From NCBI RefSeq assembly GCF_000200595.1, contig NC_014810.2:248001-312000 (forward strand): DNA of 64,000 nt, read 5' to 3'. The stretch's first letter is position 1, and each line of letters starts with the position of its first letter. A program made the translations under genes and the position numbers. This document shows, piece by piece, positions 46,781-57,506 of the stretch. Below the pieces are notes generated by a model. That model searched no databases. It was not told the origin of the DNA and was given only the letters and a program-made list of their open reading frames with translations. The DNA is from Helicobacter felis ATCC 49179 (lineage in GTDB: Bacteria; Campylobacterota; Campylobacteria; Campylobacterales; Helicobacteraceae).

Positions 46781-47800
46781 TTAAGATGGCTGTGTATCCT
46801 TGTGTTCAAAAGCCTGCATCATTTTTTCACACATGCCACCCTCTTTAGCTTTAATCGCTTGATAAATGGCGCATTCAATAGCGCGGGCATTGCTCTTGCC
46901 ATGACTGATGATGACAGCTTTACTCACGCCCAAGAGGGGCGCGCCCCCATATTCAGCATAATCCGTCTTTTGCCTCAGAGTGCCAAAAGCGCCTTTAAGA
47001 AGCAGGGCCCCCAACTTAGCTCCAAAGCTATGGCGGATTTCATTTTTAAAAATAGAGCCAATGGCACTGGCTGTCCCCTCAATGGTTTTTAGGACCACAT
47101 TGCCCACAAAGCCATCGCAAACAATGACATCCACGGTGTTGTCAAAAATGTCATTACCCTCTACATTGCCTTTAAAAATAGGGGTAGTCGCATGATTGGC
47201 AAAAAGAGGGTATTCACTAATGAGCTTAAAAGCTTCTTTGGTGATCAGATTTCCTTTGCTATCCTCTTCACCATTGGAAAGAAGCCCGATGGTGGGGTTC
47301 TCATACCCTAAAACACTTTTAGCATACTGATAACCCATGATTGCAAAGTCTAAGAGGTATTCGGGGCGACAATCTGTATTAGCACCCACATCCAGACACA
47401 AGCTCGCCCGGTTTTTAATAGAGGGCATAAGGGTGCAAAGTGCCGGACGGCTAACTCCTTTGATGCGCCCGATCTTCAAGGTAGCTAATCCCATCGTAGC
47501 TCCACTATGCCCTGCTGAAACCAACGCATCCGCCCCATTTTTGAGAATGTCCATCCCCACAAAGATAGAAGATTCCTTGCGCTTGAGCGCATCGGTGGCA
47601 TGTTCTTCCATGCGGATATAGTCTGGGCAGTCAATAATCTCAACTTTGGGAGCGAGGTCTTTAGAAATAAAGGCCTTAGCTTTTTGCGCATCGCCTACCA
47701 TAATGGCTTCAAAGGTTTTGGTGCCGAGTGCCTGAGAAACCCCTTCAATAATGGGTAAGACCCCTTGATCTGCTCCCATCATATCAACAACAATTTTCAT
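46781..47800 (-). CDS. plsX: phosphate acyltransferase PlsX
   Basis: 339 residues. [13 protein letters not shown] at the start and [17 protein letters not shown] are PlsX signatures. It makes acyl-phosphate from acyl-ACP for phospholipid synthesis. Sits between rpmF and fabH in one operon. Confidence 0.95.
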   Translation of the reverse strand: MKIVVDMMGADQGVLPIIEGVSQALGTKTFEAIMVGDAQKAKAFISKDLAPKVEIIDCPDYIRMEEHATDALKRKESSIFVGMDILKNGADALVSAGHSGATMGLATLKIGRIKGVSRPALCTLMPSIKNRASLCLDVGANTDCRPEYLLDFAIMGYQYAKSVLGYENPTIGLLSNGEEDSKGNLITKEAFKLISEYPLFANHATTPIFKGNVEGNDIFDNTVDVIVCDGFVGNVVLKTIEGTASAIGSIFKNEIRHSFGAKLGALLLKGAFGTLRQKTDYAEYGGAPLLGVSKAVIISHGKSNARAIECAIYQAIKAKEGGMCEKMMQAFEHKDTQPS

Positions 47801-47815
47801 TGCCCTAACCTAGAG

Positions 47816-47965
47816 TTATTTGTAAGTGCCCGTAAATTTATTGGTAAAATGAGGCAATTTCCAACTTCCGTCTTTGGTTTTAACGGGCATCGCCAATTTC
47901 ACGCTGTAATGTGTGCGTCTTTTTCTGCCTCTTGTTTTGCTCACGCGTCTATCAGGAACTGCCAT
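47816..47965 (-). CDS. rpmF: 50S ribosomal protein L32
   Basis: 49 residues, short enough to be missed by length cut-offs. It begins [20 protein letters not shown] and ends [11 protein letters not shown] at 47965 follows AAGGATAAT; TAA at 47816. Lies 10 bases after the YceD-like gene and 15 bases before plsX, the usual Helicobacter order. Confidence 0.95.
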   Translation of the reverse strand: MAVPDRRVSKTRGRKRRTHYSVKLAMPVKTKDGSWKLPHFTNKFTGTYK

Positions 47966-47975
47966 AAATTATCCT

Positions 47976-48359
47976 TTATGAATTTGATTGATCTTTATAA
48001 TGGTAATCGCTATGAATCGATTGCACTTCCGCAAGTAATAAAGCGTTTAAATCAATGCAACCATCCAAACTTTCTACAATGTCCATAGTATCCACAAGCC
48101 GCCCGCCGCCGATATGCTGTTCTCGTTGCGCGCCTTGATAAATACCATCTGAAAAGCAAAAGAGAACTTCCTGAGTGATGGATTTATTGAAAAGCACTCC
48201 GCTAGAAGCGCACGCCACCTCCACCACTCCATGTAATTTTCCTTCTAACAAAAACAATTTACTATCCACGCGCCACAACTCCCCCTCCAAGCACAGACCT
48301 CCAACCTCCACATGGATAGGTTTAGGGCCAGTACCAATTTTGCGCATTTCTAGTTTCAT
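47976..48359 (-). CDS. YceD/DUF177-like protein before rpmF
   Basis: 127 residues, no membrane segment. The position immediately upstream of rpmF and the layout (CASSGVLFNKSITQEVLFCF, then DIVESLDGCIDLNALLLAEV) resemble the YceD / DUF177 family, which is encoded next to rpmF in many bacteria and linked to 23S rRNA processing in plants and some bacteria. Sequence similarity to the family core is weak, so the assignment is mostly from context. Confidence 0.65.
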   Translation of the reverse strand: MKLEMRKIGTGPKPIHVEVGGLCLEGELWRVDSKLFLLEGKLHGVVEVACASSGVLFNKSITQEVLFCFSDGIYQGAQREQHIGGGRLVDTMDIVESLDGCIDLNALLLAEVQSIHSDYHYKDQSNS

Positions 48360-48361
48360 GA

Positions 48362-48760
48362 TTATGCGAAGAAAAAGGCAATCTCTCTTTGGGCGTTTTC
48401 AGCACTATCGCTCCCATGCACCACATTAGCATCAATATTGTCCGCAAAATCAGCGCGGATAGTGCCCGGTTTGGCTACTTTTGGATCGGTAGCTCCCATC
48501 AACTCGCGGTTCTTTTCTACCGCATTCTCGCCCTCTAACACCATCACAACCACCTCCCCACTGGTCATAAAAGCCATTAAATCTTTAAAAAACGGGCGTT
48601 CCTTGTGCACGGCGTAAAAGTCATGCGCTTGCTCGGGAGTTAATTTCAGGCGTTTGATGCGCACCACCTCTAAGCCCGCCTCTTCAAAACGCGTGATGAT
48701 TTTGCCGATGATGCGCTTTTGCACCCCATCGGGCTTAATAATGGAGAGTGTCCTAGACAT
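48362..48760 (-). CDS. ndk: nucleoside diphosphate kinase
   Basis: 132 residues starting [19 protein letters not shown] with the active-site histidine in [20 protein letters not shown]. It balances NTP pools by transferring phosphate through the histidine. First gene of the ndk-yceD-rpmF-plsX-fabH run. Confidence 0.96.
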   Translation of the reverse strand: MSRTLSIIKPDGVQKRIIGKIITRFEEAGLEVVRIKRLKLTPEQAHDFYAVHKERPFFKDLMAFMTSGEVVVMVLEGENAVEKNRELMGATDPKVAKPGTIRADFADNIDANVVHGSDSAENAQREIAFFFA

Positions 48761-48915
48761 CTGTATCCTTAAAATCGATCTTGTAAACCTAGCATTGTAG
48801 CAAGATAATCAAGTTTTTAGCTTAAGCTATTAGAGTCTGTAGGATAGGATTAAGCAAAAATACGGGGAGATATGCTGTAAAATTAGACCCTAATTTTAAT
48901 ATTTGGAGGTTGTAG

Positions 48916-49584
48916 ATGCGCTATAGCAAAAGCTTGTTGTTGGTATCTACTTGTGGTTTGGTGTTTTTAGGTTGTGCTCATAAGAGCGGGGCGGATTTGG
49001 ATAAATTCAGCCAAAACTACTATACACAACAACACCAAAAGGCCGACGCTTTGTCTAAAGAATTAATCGCCAAGGATAAAAAGCAAAGAGACGCTTCTTT
49101 GTGGAATCTAGAAAATGGGGTCAATGCCTTTATGGCAGGCAACTATAAAGATTCATTGAACACCTTAGACAAGGCAAATAAAACCTTTGACACCAATTGG
49201 AAGAATATGGAAAAAGGTTTAGCCAAAGTGGGTGCGGCGACCTTTGGAAGTGCGACCAATGTGCCTTATGAAGGACACATGTATGAGTGGACTCTTACCA
49301 ACTATTATATGGCACTAGATTACGCCTTTATGGATAAATTCAACGAAGCTCGCGTAGAGTTTAACCGTACTGTGGATCGCCAACGCCGCATTAAAGAAGC
49401 TTATGCAAAACAAATTGCTAAAGTCAATGCCGAAATGGAAAAGGCCAAAAAGAAAGATGGCAATAAGGCACAGGGCATGGAAAAATCCATGAAAGGCTTG
49501 GATCAAGAGTTAAGTAAGAGATACTCCAGTCTTGAGCAATTTAAAGCCTATGATGGTTTTATTAACGTTCTTACAAACCTATAA
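48916..49584 (+). pseudogene. 5' part of a large lipoprotein gene cut by IS607
   Basis: Residues 1-222 of a lipoprotein with the lipobox VFLGC near residue 19. A TPR-like helical body follows (ALWNLENGVNAFMAGNYKDS, YYMALDYAFMDKFNEARVEF). The frame stops at TAA 49582-49584, inside the left end of the IS607 element: the native Leu-Thr-Asn is followed by two element-derived codons. The remainder of the gene resumes at 51602. Rejoined, the two parts would give roughly 465 residues of a COG3014-like lipoprotein. The truncated form could still be made and anchored. GGAGG precedes the ATG. Confidence 0.85.
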
Positions 49585-50880
49585 AACCGCATAAAATCCT
49601 ATAAAATCCTATCAATAGAAAAAATTTAAGCGGTTTCTGTTGTATTCCTGTTTCCACCATGCTGGTTACTAAGCCATTCTTTGCAAAATCGCTTAATAGA
49701 GCCGTCATGTCCGCTAGGCGTAATTCAGTGGGAACTCCACTTACTAAATGCTTGACAAGATTGACACTTGCGTTAAAATCTCTATCCACCACAGCACCGC
49801 AAACACCACACTTATACACTCTATCGCTTAGGGTTAAGTCTTTTTTCAAACTGCCACAGCTAGAGCAAGTTTTAGAGCTAGGATAAAAGACATCGGCTCG
49901 CAAGATTTCCTGCCCATAGCACTTCGCCTTATACTCCAAAAGGGTGTTAAAAGCAGAGATGCTGACATCGCTTAAAGCCTTAGCTAGTTTAGAGTTTTTA
50001 AGCATATTCTTTACTTTTAAACTCTCCATACAAAGGGTTTTAGCGTGCCTGACTAGGGCGGTGCTGAGTTTGTGTAAAAAGTCGTTACGGGTGTTGGCGA
50101 TTTTGGTGTGTAATCGATTCAGCCGCAAGCTGGCTTTAAGATAATTGCGCGACTTCTTAACTCCGTCATTCTTGGTTTTCGAATGCCGTTTTTTGCTAAG
50201 TTGCCTGCTAAGTCTTTTAAGCCGTCTTGTCAGCCTATTTAAGGGCTTGGGTGCTTGTATCTGTAAGCCATTAGATAGACTAGCAAAAGCCTTTATTCCT
50301 GTATCTATGCCTAGAGTGTGGTTGTTTGCTATGGGTTTATGTGTGCGGTTAAACTCCTCTTGTGTAATGTCTATTTGGATTGAAACATAGAATTTATTGC
50401 CTCTTTGCGTGATGGTCGCCCCATTGATTTTGCCTTTAAAGCGTAGTTTTTCGGTCATTTTGATTTTAGGCAAGTTGGGGATTTTGAGATAATCCTTTTT
50501 GTCGCCTTGAATGATTTTTACTTGGTCGCCCCCAATATAAAAGCTCCTTGATATTCCCTTTTGCGTTTAAAGCGAGGGTAACTCACCTTGCCTAACTTTA
50601 AATCTTTAAAGAATTTTTGAAATGCTAGGTTTAAATGTGTAAAGGGTTGGGCAGTGGCGTATTTTGTAACTTCATAGACAAAGGGGTAATTCGTTTTTTT
50701 AAGAGCGTTAAACTCTTTCTTTAGGGCAAAGTGGTTAGATTTTATGCCCTTTTCGTAGTTCTCTCTCCACTTTGCCAGCCCCCAATTATAAGCAAGTCTA
50801 GCGCACCCCATCGCCTTTTTAAAGTGGGTTTTAGCGTGGTTGTTTGGGCTTAGCTCAATCTTGTGGGTCAGTTGTAACAT
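49571..50880 (-). pseudogene. tnpB: IS607 TnpB (RuvC-like RNA-guided nuclease), frameshifted
   Basis: The N-terminal part (50880-50518) starts MLQLTHKIELSPNNHAKTHF and stops in TKY-like sequence just after GAFILGATK. The second part (50473-49571) supplies the RuvC and zinc regions: LGIDTGIKAFAS, CMESLKVKNM, CSSCGSLKKD, CGVCGAVVDRDFNASVNL. The frames fail to join by one base at a T4 run (plus strand A4, 50539-50542); T5 would read GAFYIGGDQVKII through the gap. Its C-terminus also runs past the element edge: TAA at 49571-49573 is host sequence. TnpB uses a guide RNA from the element's right end to cut DNA. Confidence 0.85.
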
Positions 50881-51600
50881 TGTTTTCTACCACTGCTTGC
50901 ATTTGTTCTAAAAGTTGTTTGTTTTTCTTGGAGCGTGCGCCATAAAGTCTAGCGGAGAATACGGTAATGATTTCTAGCACATCTTTAGCTAACTCCTCCT
51001 CGAAGCGGACATTCTCATCGCCTTGATTAATAACAATAACTTCCACTTCTTTAGCCTCACAGATAGCAAACACTAGCTCCGCGCCAAAGCGTAACAAGCG
51101 GTCTTTATGGGTCAAAACAAGCCTTTTTACTTGGCTCTCTAGGATAAGGTTAAGAAGTTTAGTTAAGCCCTTTTTATAATAATTCATACCTGAGCCTAAG
51201 TCTTGGATCACTTCGTAATTAAAGCCCAGTTTAGAACAATAAAGCTCTAAAACCTGCACTTGGCGGATTAAATCCTCTTTTTGGTCGGCACTAGAAACAC
51301 GGGCATAGGCGATGGTCTTGCGGTTATCGTTATGAAAAACAATATTTTTGTTGATATTTTTAAGGCTCTCTAGCTTGTATCTACGCTCCCCGCCTTTTGT
51401 ATAGTTGTCGGGTTTTAGTAAGCCTTTTTTCTCCCAATTTCTCAAAGTTTGGATACTGACACCTAAAACCTTACTTGCTTGACCTATGGATAGCAAATTA
51501 TTCATGCCAACATAGTAGCACCTAGAAACTTAAAATCATATAAAAAACTTATAGAGAATTATAGAATTTTATAGATTTTATATTGCTGTTTTTAACCCCC
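49583..51600 (-). mobile_element. IS607-type insertion sequence
   Basis: About 2.0 kb carrying tnpA (IS607 serine recombinase) and tnpB, oriented leftward. It interrupts the lipoprotein gene: the reading frame ends at AAC-C on the left and resumes at CCT ATG GTG on the right, so the boundaries are near 49580-49583 and 51598-51600. Both ends have short repeats of ATAAAATCCT (left) and ATAGAATTTTATAG (right). No target duplication is evident, as expected for IS607, which inserts at GG/CC. Exact ends are uncertain by a few bases. Confidence 0.85.
50855..51505 (-). CDS. tnpA: IS607 family serine recombinase TnpA
   Basis: 216 residues, intact. An N-terminal MerR-type helix-turn-helix (SIGQASKVLGVSIQTLRNWE) is fused to a serine-resolvase domain with the catalytic serine in AYARVSSADQKEDL, and DLGSGMNYYKKGLTKLL and LTHKDRLLRFG further on. 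It catalyses excision and integration of the element. It overlaps tnpB by 26 bases, the usual IS607 layout. Confidence 0.93.
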   Translation of the reverse strand: MNNLLSIGQASKVLGVSIQTLRNWEKKGLLKPDNYTKGGERRYKLESLKNINKNIVFHNDNRKTIAYARVSSADQKEDLIRQVQVLELYCSKLGFNYEVIQDLGSGMNYYKKGLTKLLNLILESQVKRLVLTHKDRLLRFGAELVFAICEAKEVEVIVINQGDENVRFEEELAKDVLEIITVFSARLYGARSKKNKQLLEQMQAVVENNVTTDPQD

Positions 51601-51601
51601 T

Positions 51602-52336
51602 ATGGTGAGCTATGTTGCCGGGTTGTTTTATTCGACTAATGGAGATAGTAAGGGCATTGATGATCTCAAAGAAGCCTATGGAATTAGTCAAATCCCACTC
51701 CTTGCCCAAGACATCAAACATTTTGAAAGCCATGATCCCAAAAAGATGACTTGGGTGATTGTCGAAGATGGGATGCAACCCACTTTAGAAGAATTTAAAA
51801 TCACGGAGTTTAACTTTGCTCTGCCCCTCTTAAAGCCGGGTAAAGATTTCCATAAAACTTTCCAAATTAGTGCTAGTGGCAAGGCGGAAAATTTAGCAGT
51901 TCTCTCCCACTTTAACGCTGTGGTGCAGAAAGAATACCAAACCACCTTGCCTGCCATTAAAGCCCGCGCTATCACTTCAGCGATCTTAAAAACGGGTGCA
52001 GAGGCGGGCTTAGTAGGTGGGGGTGCAGCTGTAGGTGGAAGTGCTGGGTTGGCTATGCAGGCTACTGGAGCTGGTTTAGCCATGCTTAATAAAGCCACCA
52101 CAGCAGCAGATATACGCAGTTCAAATGTTTTCCCTAACACTGTGTATGCCGGGCGTGTGGATAGTGGGACCGATTTTAGTTTAGTCATTGATGGCGCATC
52201 CACTCCCTTTAAGTTTGTAACTTGTGCGGGCAAGAGCGCGCCTAGTGCTAACCAAGTTTGTAGTGATGCGAATAATATTATCTTTGTGCGCACTTTCCCA
52301 GTAGCTAACACCATCAAGGTATTAACTCTAAAATAA
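51602..52336 (+). pseudogene. 3' part of the IS607-interrupted lipoprotein gene
   Basis: Frame continues from the left half with VSYVAGLFYSTNGDSK and ends with PVANTIKVLTLK. A glycine/alanine-rich segment (GLVGGGAAVGGSAGLAMQAT) lies in the middle, and the rest matches the C-terminal half of the COG3014-type lipoprotein. An ATG at 51602 with no ribosome site could only give a fragment lacking signal and lipid anchor. If the element excised precisely the full gene would be restored. Confidence 0.85.
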
Positions 52337-52366
52337 GTGCAAAATGAGGGGGAAAAGAAGAGGAGG

Positions 52367-53437
52367 TTATATCGCTACGGGCATCACCACAGTGATGAAA
52401 CCATTTTTTTGAATGACAAAGGGTTGGTTTTCAACGCTAAGGCAAAAATCAAAAGTGGGGGTGGAGAGAGCGCTCAGAGCGTCTAATAAATGGCGCGCTT
52501 GGGCGTGGATCACAAAACCATCTAGGGGAGTGCTCGCCTCCACAAAAGTAGAAGCAAAACTAGGGTTTTCTGTCTGCAGAGTTTCAAATTCAATTTTATC
52601 GGGGCGGAAAATAATTTTCGTGGTCGCTCCTAGTGCTTGTGTGATATTGATAGCATCTTTAAAATCTTGGGTGTTACATTCTAGTTGGTGGGCAAATGTA
52701 GAGGGGATAATGTTTTGGTAATGGGGGTATTTACCACTGATGAGTTTTGCAAACAACACCATAGACGCGTTTTTAAAGAAGATCATGTTTTTATCATAGC
52801 GCATTTCAAAGTCCCCTCTAAAGAGTTTAGCGACCTCAAGCATCGCTCGTTTTGGAAGAATCAACTCTTGTCTGTCCGCGCTTGTTGTTCCTCCAATTTC
52901 CATCTGCACGACAGAGAGCCGTTTTGTATCTGTGGCGACAAGTTCTAAATTCTCTTGGAGGGCTAAAAGCACTCCTGAAAATTCATATTTGGACGCGTTT
53001 GTTGTAATGACTTGAGCAAGCTTTTTAAAATAGTCGCTCAGAGTGGAATCGTCAAAATATACGACAGGAAGATGATCGTAAGTGGGGAATGAGGGGAAAT
53101 ATTCTTTGTCCAAAAGAGGCAATTTAAATTTAGAGCGTTTAAAGTGGACATGCATAAAGTTGTCTTGACTCTCTAAGAGCAAATCTCCCTTTTCTAATTT
53201 AGAGATGATGTCTAGCAAATATTTAGCGTTTAAAACCGCGCTACCGGTTTCTTGAGCAGGAATATTTAAAGTCAAGCACAGTCCCATTTCTAAATCATTA
53301 GCCTGAAAAATTAAAGCATCTGTTTTAGCTTCAATGCAAACATGAGAAGTGATATTAACCATGTCTTTTTTATTGGTAAAGGCGATGAGATCCTTGAGTG
53401 CGGCCTCTAATTCCGTTTTAGCAATGATGAATTTCAC
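52367..53437 (-). CDS. dnaN: DNA polymerase III sliding clamp
   Basis: 356 residues, three clamp domains. Beginning MKFIIAKTELEAALKDL; SGVLLALQENLELVATDTKRL is the middle-domain hallmark; the C-terminus VVMPVAI is the conserved MP-x-x tail. It tethers polymerase to DNA and recruits other repair proteins. About 15-20 residues shorter than most homologues. Transcribed leftward toward the lipoprotein fragment. Confidence 0.95.
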   Translation of the reverse strand: MKFIIAKTELEAALKDLIAFTNKKDMVNITSHVCIEAKTDALIFQANDLEMGLCLTLNIPAQETGSAVLNAKYLLDIISKLEKGDLLLESQDNFMHVHFKRSKFKLPLLDKEYFPSFPTYDHLPVVYFDDSTLSDYFKKLAQVITTNASKYEFSGVLLALQENLELVATDTKRLSVVQMEIGGTTSADRQELILPKRAMLEVAKLFRGDFEMRYDKNMIFFKNASMVLFAKLISGKYPHYQNIIPSTFAHQLECNTQDFKDAINITQALGATTKIIFRPDKIEFETLQTENPSFASTFVEASTPLDGFVIHAQARHLLDALSALSTPTFDFCLSVENQPFVIQKNGFITVVMPVAI

Positions 53438-53469
53438 AATAATCCTTTTAAAAGTTTTTAAAGAAGAGA

Positions 53470-55224
53470 TTAAACCCCAAATCCAATATTTTTACCCCCC
53501 TCAAAATTCCCCTGTCTCTCTTTATGGATTTCTGCTAGAAAATCCTCTAGGGTGAAAGTCGGATGTGCATAGGTAGCTACCTTGTAGGCGGTGTTTTTAA
53601 CCACTAGAGCGATTTGCCCCCCGCTCAAAGTATGGTGCGCCAAAGCATTGGCCAAGCTTTCTAGAGTGTGTCCTCCAGAATAGGGGGCGTGCGGGGGCAA
53701 ATATTGTTGCCAAAGCTGGACTCTTTGGGCAAAAGTGGGGGGTTTAAACTCGATCTTATGGTTGAAACGGCGCGAAAAAGCGGTGTCTAGGGTTTCTAAT
53801 AAGTTCGTGGTGGCGATTAAAACCCCCTCAAATTTTTCAATTTGATGTAAAAAGATATTTTGCATCTGGTTGTGCATTTTATCCGCCCCACTGGTCGCCG
53901 TGGTGCGGCTGCTCAAAAATTGATCGGCTTCATCTAAGAACAGAATGGGAGGATTTTTGCATTGTTTGGCGATTTTATAGTAATCATCAAAAATCTTGCG
54001 TACATTCTTTTCAGATTCGCCCACATACATAGAGAGGATTTTAGAGCAATCAAAACATAAGACTTCTTTTTTAAGGCTTTTAGCTAAAGCTAGGGCACTC
54101 ATAGTTTTGCCTGTTCCCGGAGGGCCATAGAAAATAATTTTGGCCTCTATGCGCGCTTCTTTGATGATGCCCCAACTCCGTAGGCGTGCCTGCAATTTAG
54201 GATCGATTTGCTTGCATAAAATTTCTAATGTTTCTCTAGTCTTTTGACTCAAGACCACATCTTCCAAACCTAATTTGGGCTCTAAAGCCTCAAAAATATC
54301 GCTGTCTTTGAGAATATTTTTTAAAGTGTTGCCATTTTTAGGGTGAAAATTGGATACAGAGATGGCATTTAAAACCCAATCTTGTAAAAAATATTGCCTT
54401 ACCATATTTTGATTAAGAGGTTCTAAAACTTCTTCAAAATCCACGAGTCCCTTTTGAAGCAAAGGGGATTTAGGACTTAAAATGGAAGGGTCTAGGGGCG
54501 TGTCTACACATGGCAAATTAATAAGACTTTTAAAATCGCAACCCTCATCAATCCGGCTATAGTCTTCCACATAAGCACTTTTAAGCAAGGCAAAAAAGAG
54601 AATCTCTTCGGCGTGTTTGAGATGGTGCTTATGCAGGAATTTTTGGATTTCAAAAAGGCGAGGAGTGTTTTCTAAACGGGTGTTTATTCTCTGTCTTAAA
54701 CGCTGGATTTGTGCGTGGACATGTTTTTTGACACAAGAATCTTTTTGCCGTTGCAATTTATATAAAAGATCGATGAGGGAAAACCAATCGTTCAAATACT
54801 CCAAATGATCTTCATAGGGGTTTGTATTCGGGGGCACTTCCTCTAGCCCCTTTTCAAGAAGTTTAAAAAAAGCAGGACTAAGACTTAGGCAACCATCCAC
54901 AAGTTCCAATAAAGAGTTCTCTTGGGTTTTCATCCGCTTTTCTTGCACCCATTCTAAGTCTATGAGCCGTCTGATATGTGCAAGAGAGGCCAACATAGCC
55001 TTCAAAGAGTCTGCAATCTTGCCCTCTAAGATTTCAGACATAGAAGCCGTATTTTTTTCTAAGATTTGCCTTACCTCTACCTCAACCTGTCCTTTGAGAT
55101 ATTCTTTGAGTAAATGACGCAATATCTGTGCTTCCTCTCTAGTACACACCAGAGCAGGAAAGATACGCGTTTCATCAACATGGCTAGCTGTTAAAAAATC
55201 CTGAAAATAAGGTAGCAAATTCAT
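53470..55224 (-). CDS. AAA ATPase with long N-terminal helical domain
   Basis: 584 residues. The N-terminal ~330 residues are helical without known motifs. The C-terminal AAA+ domain has Walker [11 protein letters not shown] (about 366), Walker [16 protein letters not shown], and sensor/arginine-finger motifs [19 protein letters not shown]. It belongs to the classic ring-forming AAA family (as in FtsH, Cdc48 or spastin) but without a protease domain. The ATG overlaps the der stop (ATGA), so both are coupled. Likely a remodelling ATPase; the substrate is unknown. Confidence 0.85.
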   Translation of the reverse strand: MNLLPYFQDFLTASHVDETRIFPALVCTREEAQILRHLLKEYLKGQVEVEVRQILEKNTASMSEILEGKIADSLKAMLASLAHIRRLIDLEWVQEKRMKTQENSLLELVDGCLSLSPAFFKLLEKGLEEVPPNTNPYEDHLEYLNDWFSLIDLLYKLQRQKDSCVKKHVHAQIQRLRQRINTRLENTPRLFEIQKFLHKHHLKHAEEILFFALLKSAYVEDYSRIDEGCDFKSLINLPCVDTPLDPSILSPKSPLLQKGLVDFEEVLEPLNQNMVRQYFLQDWVLNAISVSNFHPKNGNTLKNILKDSDIFEALEPKLGLEDVVLSQKTRETLEILCKQIDPKLQARLRSWGIIKEARIEAKIIFYGPPGTGKTMSALALAKSLKKEVLCFDCSKILSMYVGESEKNVRKIFDDYYKIAKQCKNPPILFLDEADQFLSSRTTATSGADKMHNQMQNIFLHQIEKFEGVLIATTNLLETLDTAFSRRFNHKIEFKPPTFAQRVQLWQQYLPPHAPYSGGHTLESLANALAHHTLSGGQIALVVKNTAYKVATYAHPTFTLEDFLAEIHKERQGNFEGGKNIGFGV

Positions 55225-56528
55225 TGACTCTTCTTGTCTCGCGTGCTTAGGATAATGGGCGTGCCCAAAAACCCAAATTTTTGGCGTAACACATTTATCA
55301 AATAGCGTTTGTAGCTAAAATGCAACGCTTTAGGGCGGTTCATCACCAAAGCAATTTGAGGTGGACAAGAGGCAAATTGCGTGCCGTAGTAGATACGCAC
55401 AATTTTGCCATGATCGCTAGGCAAGGGGTGTTTTTGAGTGGCCTCTGCAATGACTTGATTGAGCGTGCTCGTGGAAATGCGTTTGCAAAAATGCGCATAC
55501 ACTTCTAAGATTTTATCCTTAATTTTTTCAACATGCCGCTTATCTAGCGCGCTAGCAGTGATTGTAGGCGCGTAGTGCAAAAATTTAAACTTGTGCTTAA
55601 AGCTCTCCATAATTGCCTCAAAATTGGCATGTCGAATATCCCATTTATTGAACACCACCACCACGCCTAAGCGATGTTTATCCACCAAAGCAGCGATTTT
55701 TTCATCTAGGTCTACAAAGGGGACGCTCACATCTAAAACCAAGATCGCAATTTGAGATTGTTCAAGCACCTTTGTGGTGCGATCTAGAGCGTATTTTTCC
55801 AACCCTTGAATTTTGCTTCTTTGACGCAAACCTGCCGTGTCCACGAAACAAATTTCTTGGCCATGGTGGCTGATGTGCTGATCTACTGGGTCTATGGTTG
55901 TGCCCGCCACTTCTGAAACTAGAGCGCGTTCCTGTTGCACTAGGGCGTTTAATAACGAACTCTTGCCCACATTCACCCGCCCAATAATGCCTACCTGGAT
56001 CGCAGATACAAGGGGAGATATTTCTTGAGTAGGACTCTCTTGAAGGTTTAATTGGGTGATGGTGGCCTGTATAAGGGCTTGCAATCCTCTATTATGACTC
56101 GCTGAAACAAAGAACATCGCCTTAGCCCCAAAGCTTGAAAAACTATAAGCTTCTCTTGCTTCTTGATCATTGTCTATTTTATTAACGATAAGAAAGCAGT
56201 TTCGCACCTTTTGGCATATCCGATAAAAATAGTTTTTGTCTTCATCTAAGGGGATTTGTTTGCCATCCACCACATAGAATACCAAATCGCATTTTTGAAT
56301 GGTTTCTAGGCTATGTTTTGTAATCTGTGTTCCTAGAGCATGTCCGGGATCAAGGCCTCCGGTATCTAAGAGTTGCACAAAAACACCTCCTAGAGAAACC
56401 ACACCCTGTCTAATATCTCTAGTTGTGCCTGCAAATGCAGAGGTGATGGCCTGCCTACTTTTAACTAAACAATTAAAAAGGGAGCTTTTACCCACATTGG
56501 GGCGACCTACAAGAGCGATCGTGCGCAT
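55221..56528 (-). CDS. der: ribosome-associated GTPase Der (EngA)
   Basis: 435 residues with two GTPase domains: [16 protein letters not shown] and NKID in the first; [12 protein letters not shown] (Val where Pro is usual), DTAGL and NKWD in the second; a KH-like C-terminal domain follows. Der acts in 50S subunit assembly. ATG at 56528 is preferred to the in-frame GTG one codon upstream. Confidence 0.95.
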   Translation of the reverse strand: MRTIALVGRPNVGKSSLFNCLVKSRQAITSAFAGTTRDIRQGVVSLGGVFVQLLDTGGLDPGHALGTQITKHSLETIQKCDLVFYVVDGKQIPLDEDKNYFYRICQKVRNCFLIVNKIDNDQEAREAYSFSSFGAKAMFFVSASHNRGLQALIQATITQLNLQESPTQEISPLVSAIQVGIIGRVNVGKSSLLNALVQQERALVSEVAGTTIDPVDQHISHHGQEICFVDTAGLRQRSKIQGLEKYALDRTTKVLEQSQIAILVLDVSVPFVDLDEKIAALVDKHRLGVVVVFNKWDIRHANFEAIMESFKHKFKFLHYAPTITASALDKRHVEKIKDKILEVYAHFCKRISTSTLNQVIAEATQKHPLPSDHGKIVRIYYGTQFASCPPQIALVMNRPKALHFSYKRYLINVLRQKFGFLGTPIILSTRDKKSQ

Positions 56529-56582
56529 CACAAGCCTACATCTCTGGATTGTTCTTTAAGCATGAAGTTTTATTAAACCCTC

Positions 56583-56588
56583 TATAAT
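56583..56588 (+). promoter_or_regulatory. -10 box of the lipoprotein gene at 56632
   Basis: TATAAT 44 bases before the ATG, in the region divergent from der. Confidence 0.5.
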
Positions 56589-56631
56589 TAATGGCCTATT
56601 ATAAGCTTTAAAACTTAAGAAGGGTTTTTTG

Positions 56632-57318
56632 ATGAGAGAAGTGTTTGGGGTGTTTTGTGCGTGCAAGTTTTATAGAGTTTCTCTGACTTATATTGCTTTG
56701 ACATTGGGTTTAGCTGGATGTTGGGAACAACCTGATAACAACCAAAACTCTCAAAACCAAACCTCCCAATACAACCCAAATCCTAATCCACAACCCCATA
56801 TTCAGCCCATTAGAATTAAAAAAGAGGGCCCTAAAAAGGTCATTTTTTCCCAAGAAAATTACTATCCTTTGAGCGGGCAAGAAGTGGATGTGAGCGAATC
56901 TAACGATCGCCTTTTCCTAGAAGTCCATGCGTTTCCCTTACAAAAATTCATGCAGGGCGAGGATTTCTCCACTAAAAGGCAAACACAAATTTTTGCCCTC
57001 AACAATTCCTCTACGCAAATCACCAATGTGGAAGGGAAACTTAAAACCTACAAATATTCTCAAAAGCCAGAAAAAGAGGCTAAGATCAATACGGCCTATC
57101 AACGCTACTCTCTCAAACTCCAAACGCCAACTCGCTTCGAGATTGAAGGTATCCAAAAAATCCCCTATAAATTCAACATAACAGGTTGTCGTGTTGTGAT
57201 CAGCAAACAACTTATCGACACTTTCGCCCACAGCAAGGAAATTAGCATTAATTTAGACTTTAAGCGCGAGTTACGCAATAAGGCGACTTTTGAACTTTTC
57301 CTAGAGTGCCCTAGATAA
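56632..57318 (+). CDS. predicted lipoprotein of unknown function
   Basis: 228 residues. A hydrophobic N-terminus ends in the lipobox LAGC (near residue 30), followed by an Asn/Gln/Pro-rich linker (NNQNSQNQTSQYNPNPNPQP) and a beta-rich domain (about 65-228). One Cys pair (TGCRVVIS and LECPR) may form a disulfide. ATG at 56632 follows AAGG; an in-frame TTG one codon upstream is less likely. No family recognised. It is followed by a cluster of tRNA genes on the other strand. Confidence 0.8.
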   Translation: MREVFGVFCACKFYRVSLTYIALTLGLAGCWEQPDNNQNSQNQTSQYNPNPNPQPHIQPIRIKKEGPKKVIFSQENYYPLSGQEVDVSESNDRLFLEVHAFPLQKFMQGEDFSTKRQTQIFALNNSSTQITNVEGKLKTYKYSQKPEKEAKINTAYQRYSLKLQTPTRFEIEGIQKIPYKFNITGCRVVISKQLIDTFAHSKEISINLDFKRELRNKATFELFLECPR

Positions 57319-57319
57319 A

Positions 57320-57395
57320 TGGCGACCCCTGGAGGATTTGAACTTCCGTTTCCACCTTGAAAGAGTGGTATCCTTGGCCACTAGATGAAGGGGTC
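57320..57395 (-). tRNA. tRNA-Glu (TTC), first copy
   Basis: Acceptor GACCCCT pairs with AGGGGTC, then G and CCA. The loop CTTTCAA gives anticodon TTC. Confidence 0.93.
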
Positions 57396-57427
57396 GGACT
57401 CGGATGAACTAAAAAATTTAGATGAGG

Positions 57428-57504
57428 TGGCGGAACGGACGGGACTTGAACCCGCGACCCCCTGCGTGACAGGCAGGTATTCTAACCAGCTGAACTACCG
57501 CTCC
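57428..57504 (-). tRNA. tRNA-Asp (GTC)
   Basis: Acceptor starts GGAGCGG; the loop CTGTCAC gives anticodon GTC; CCA encoded. Confidence 0.95.
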
Positions 57505-57506
57505 AA

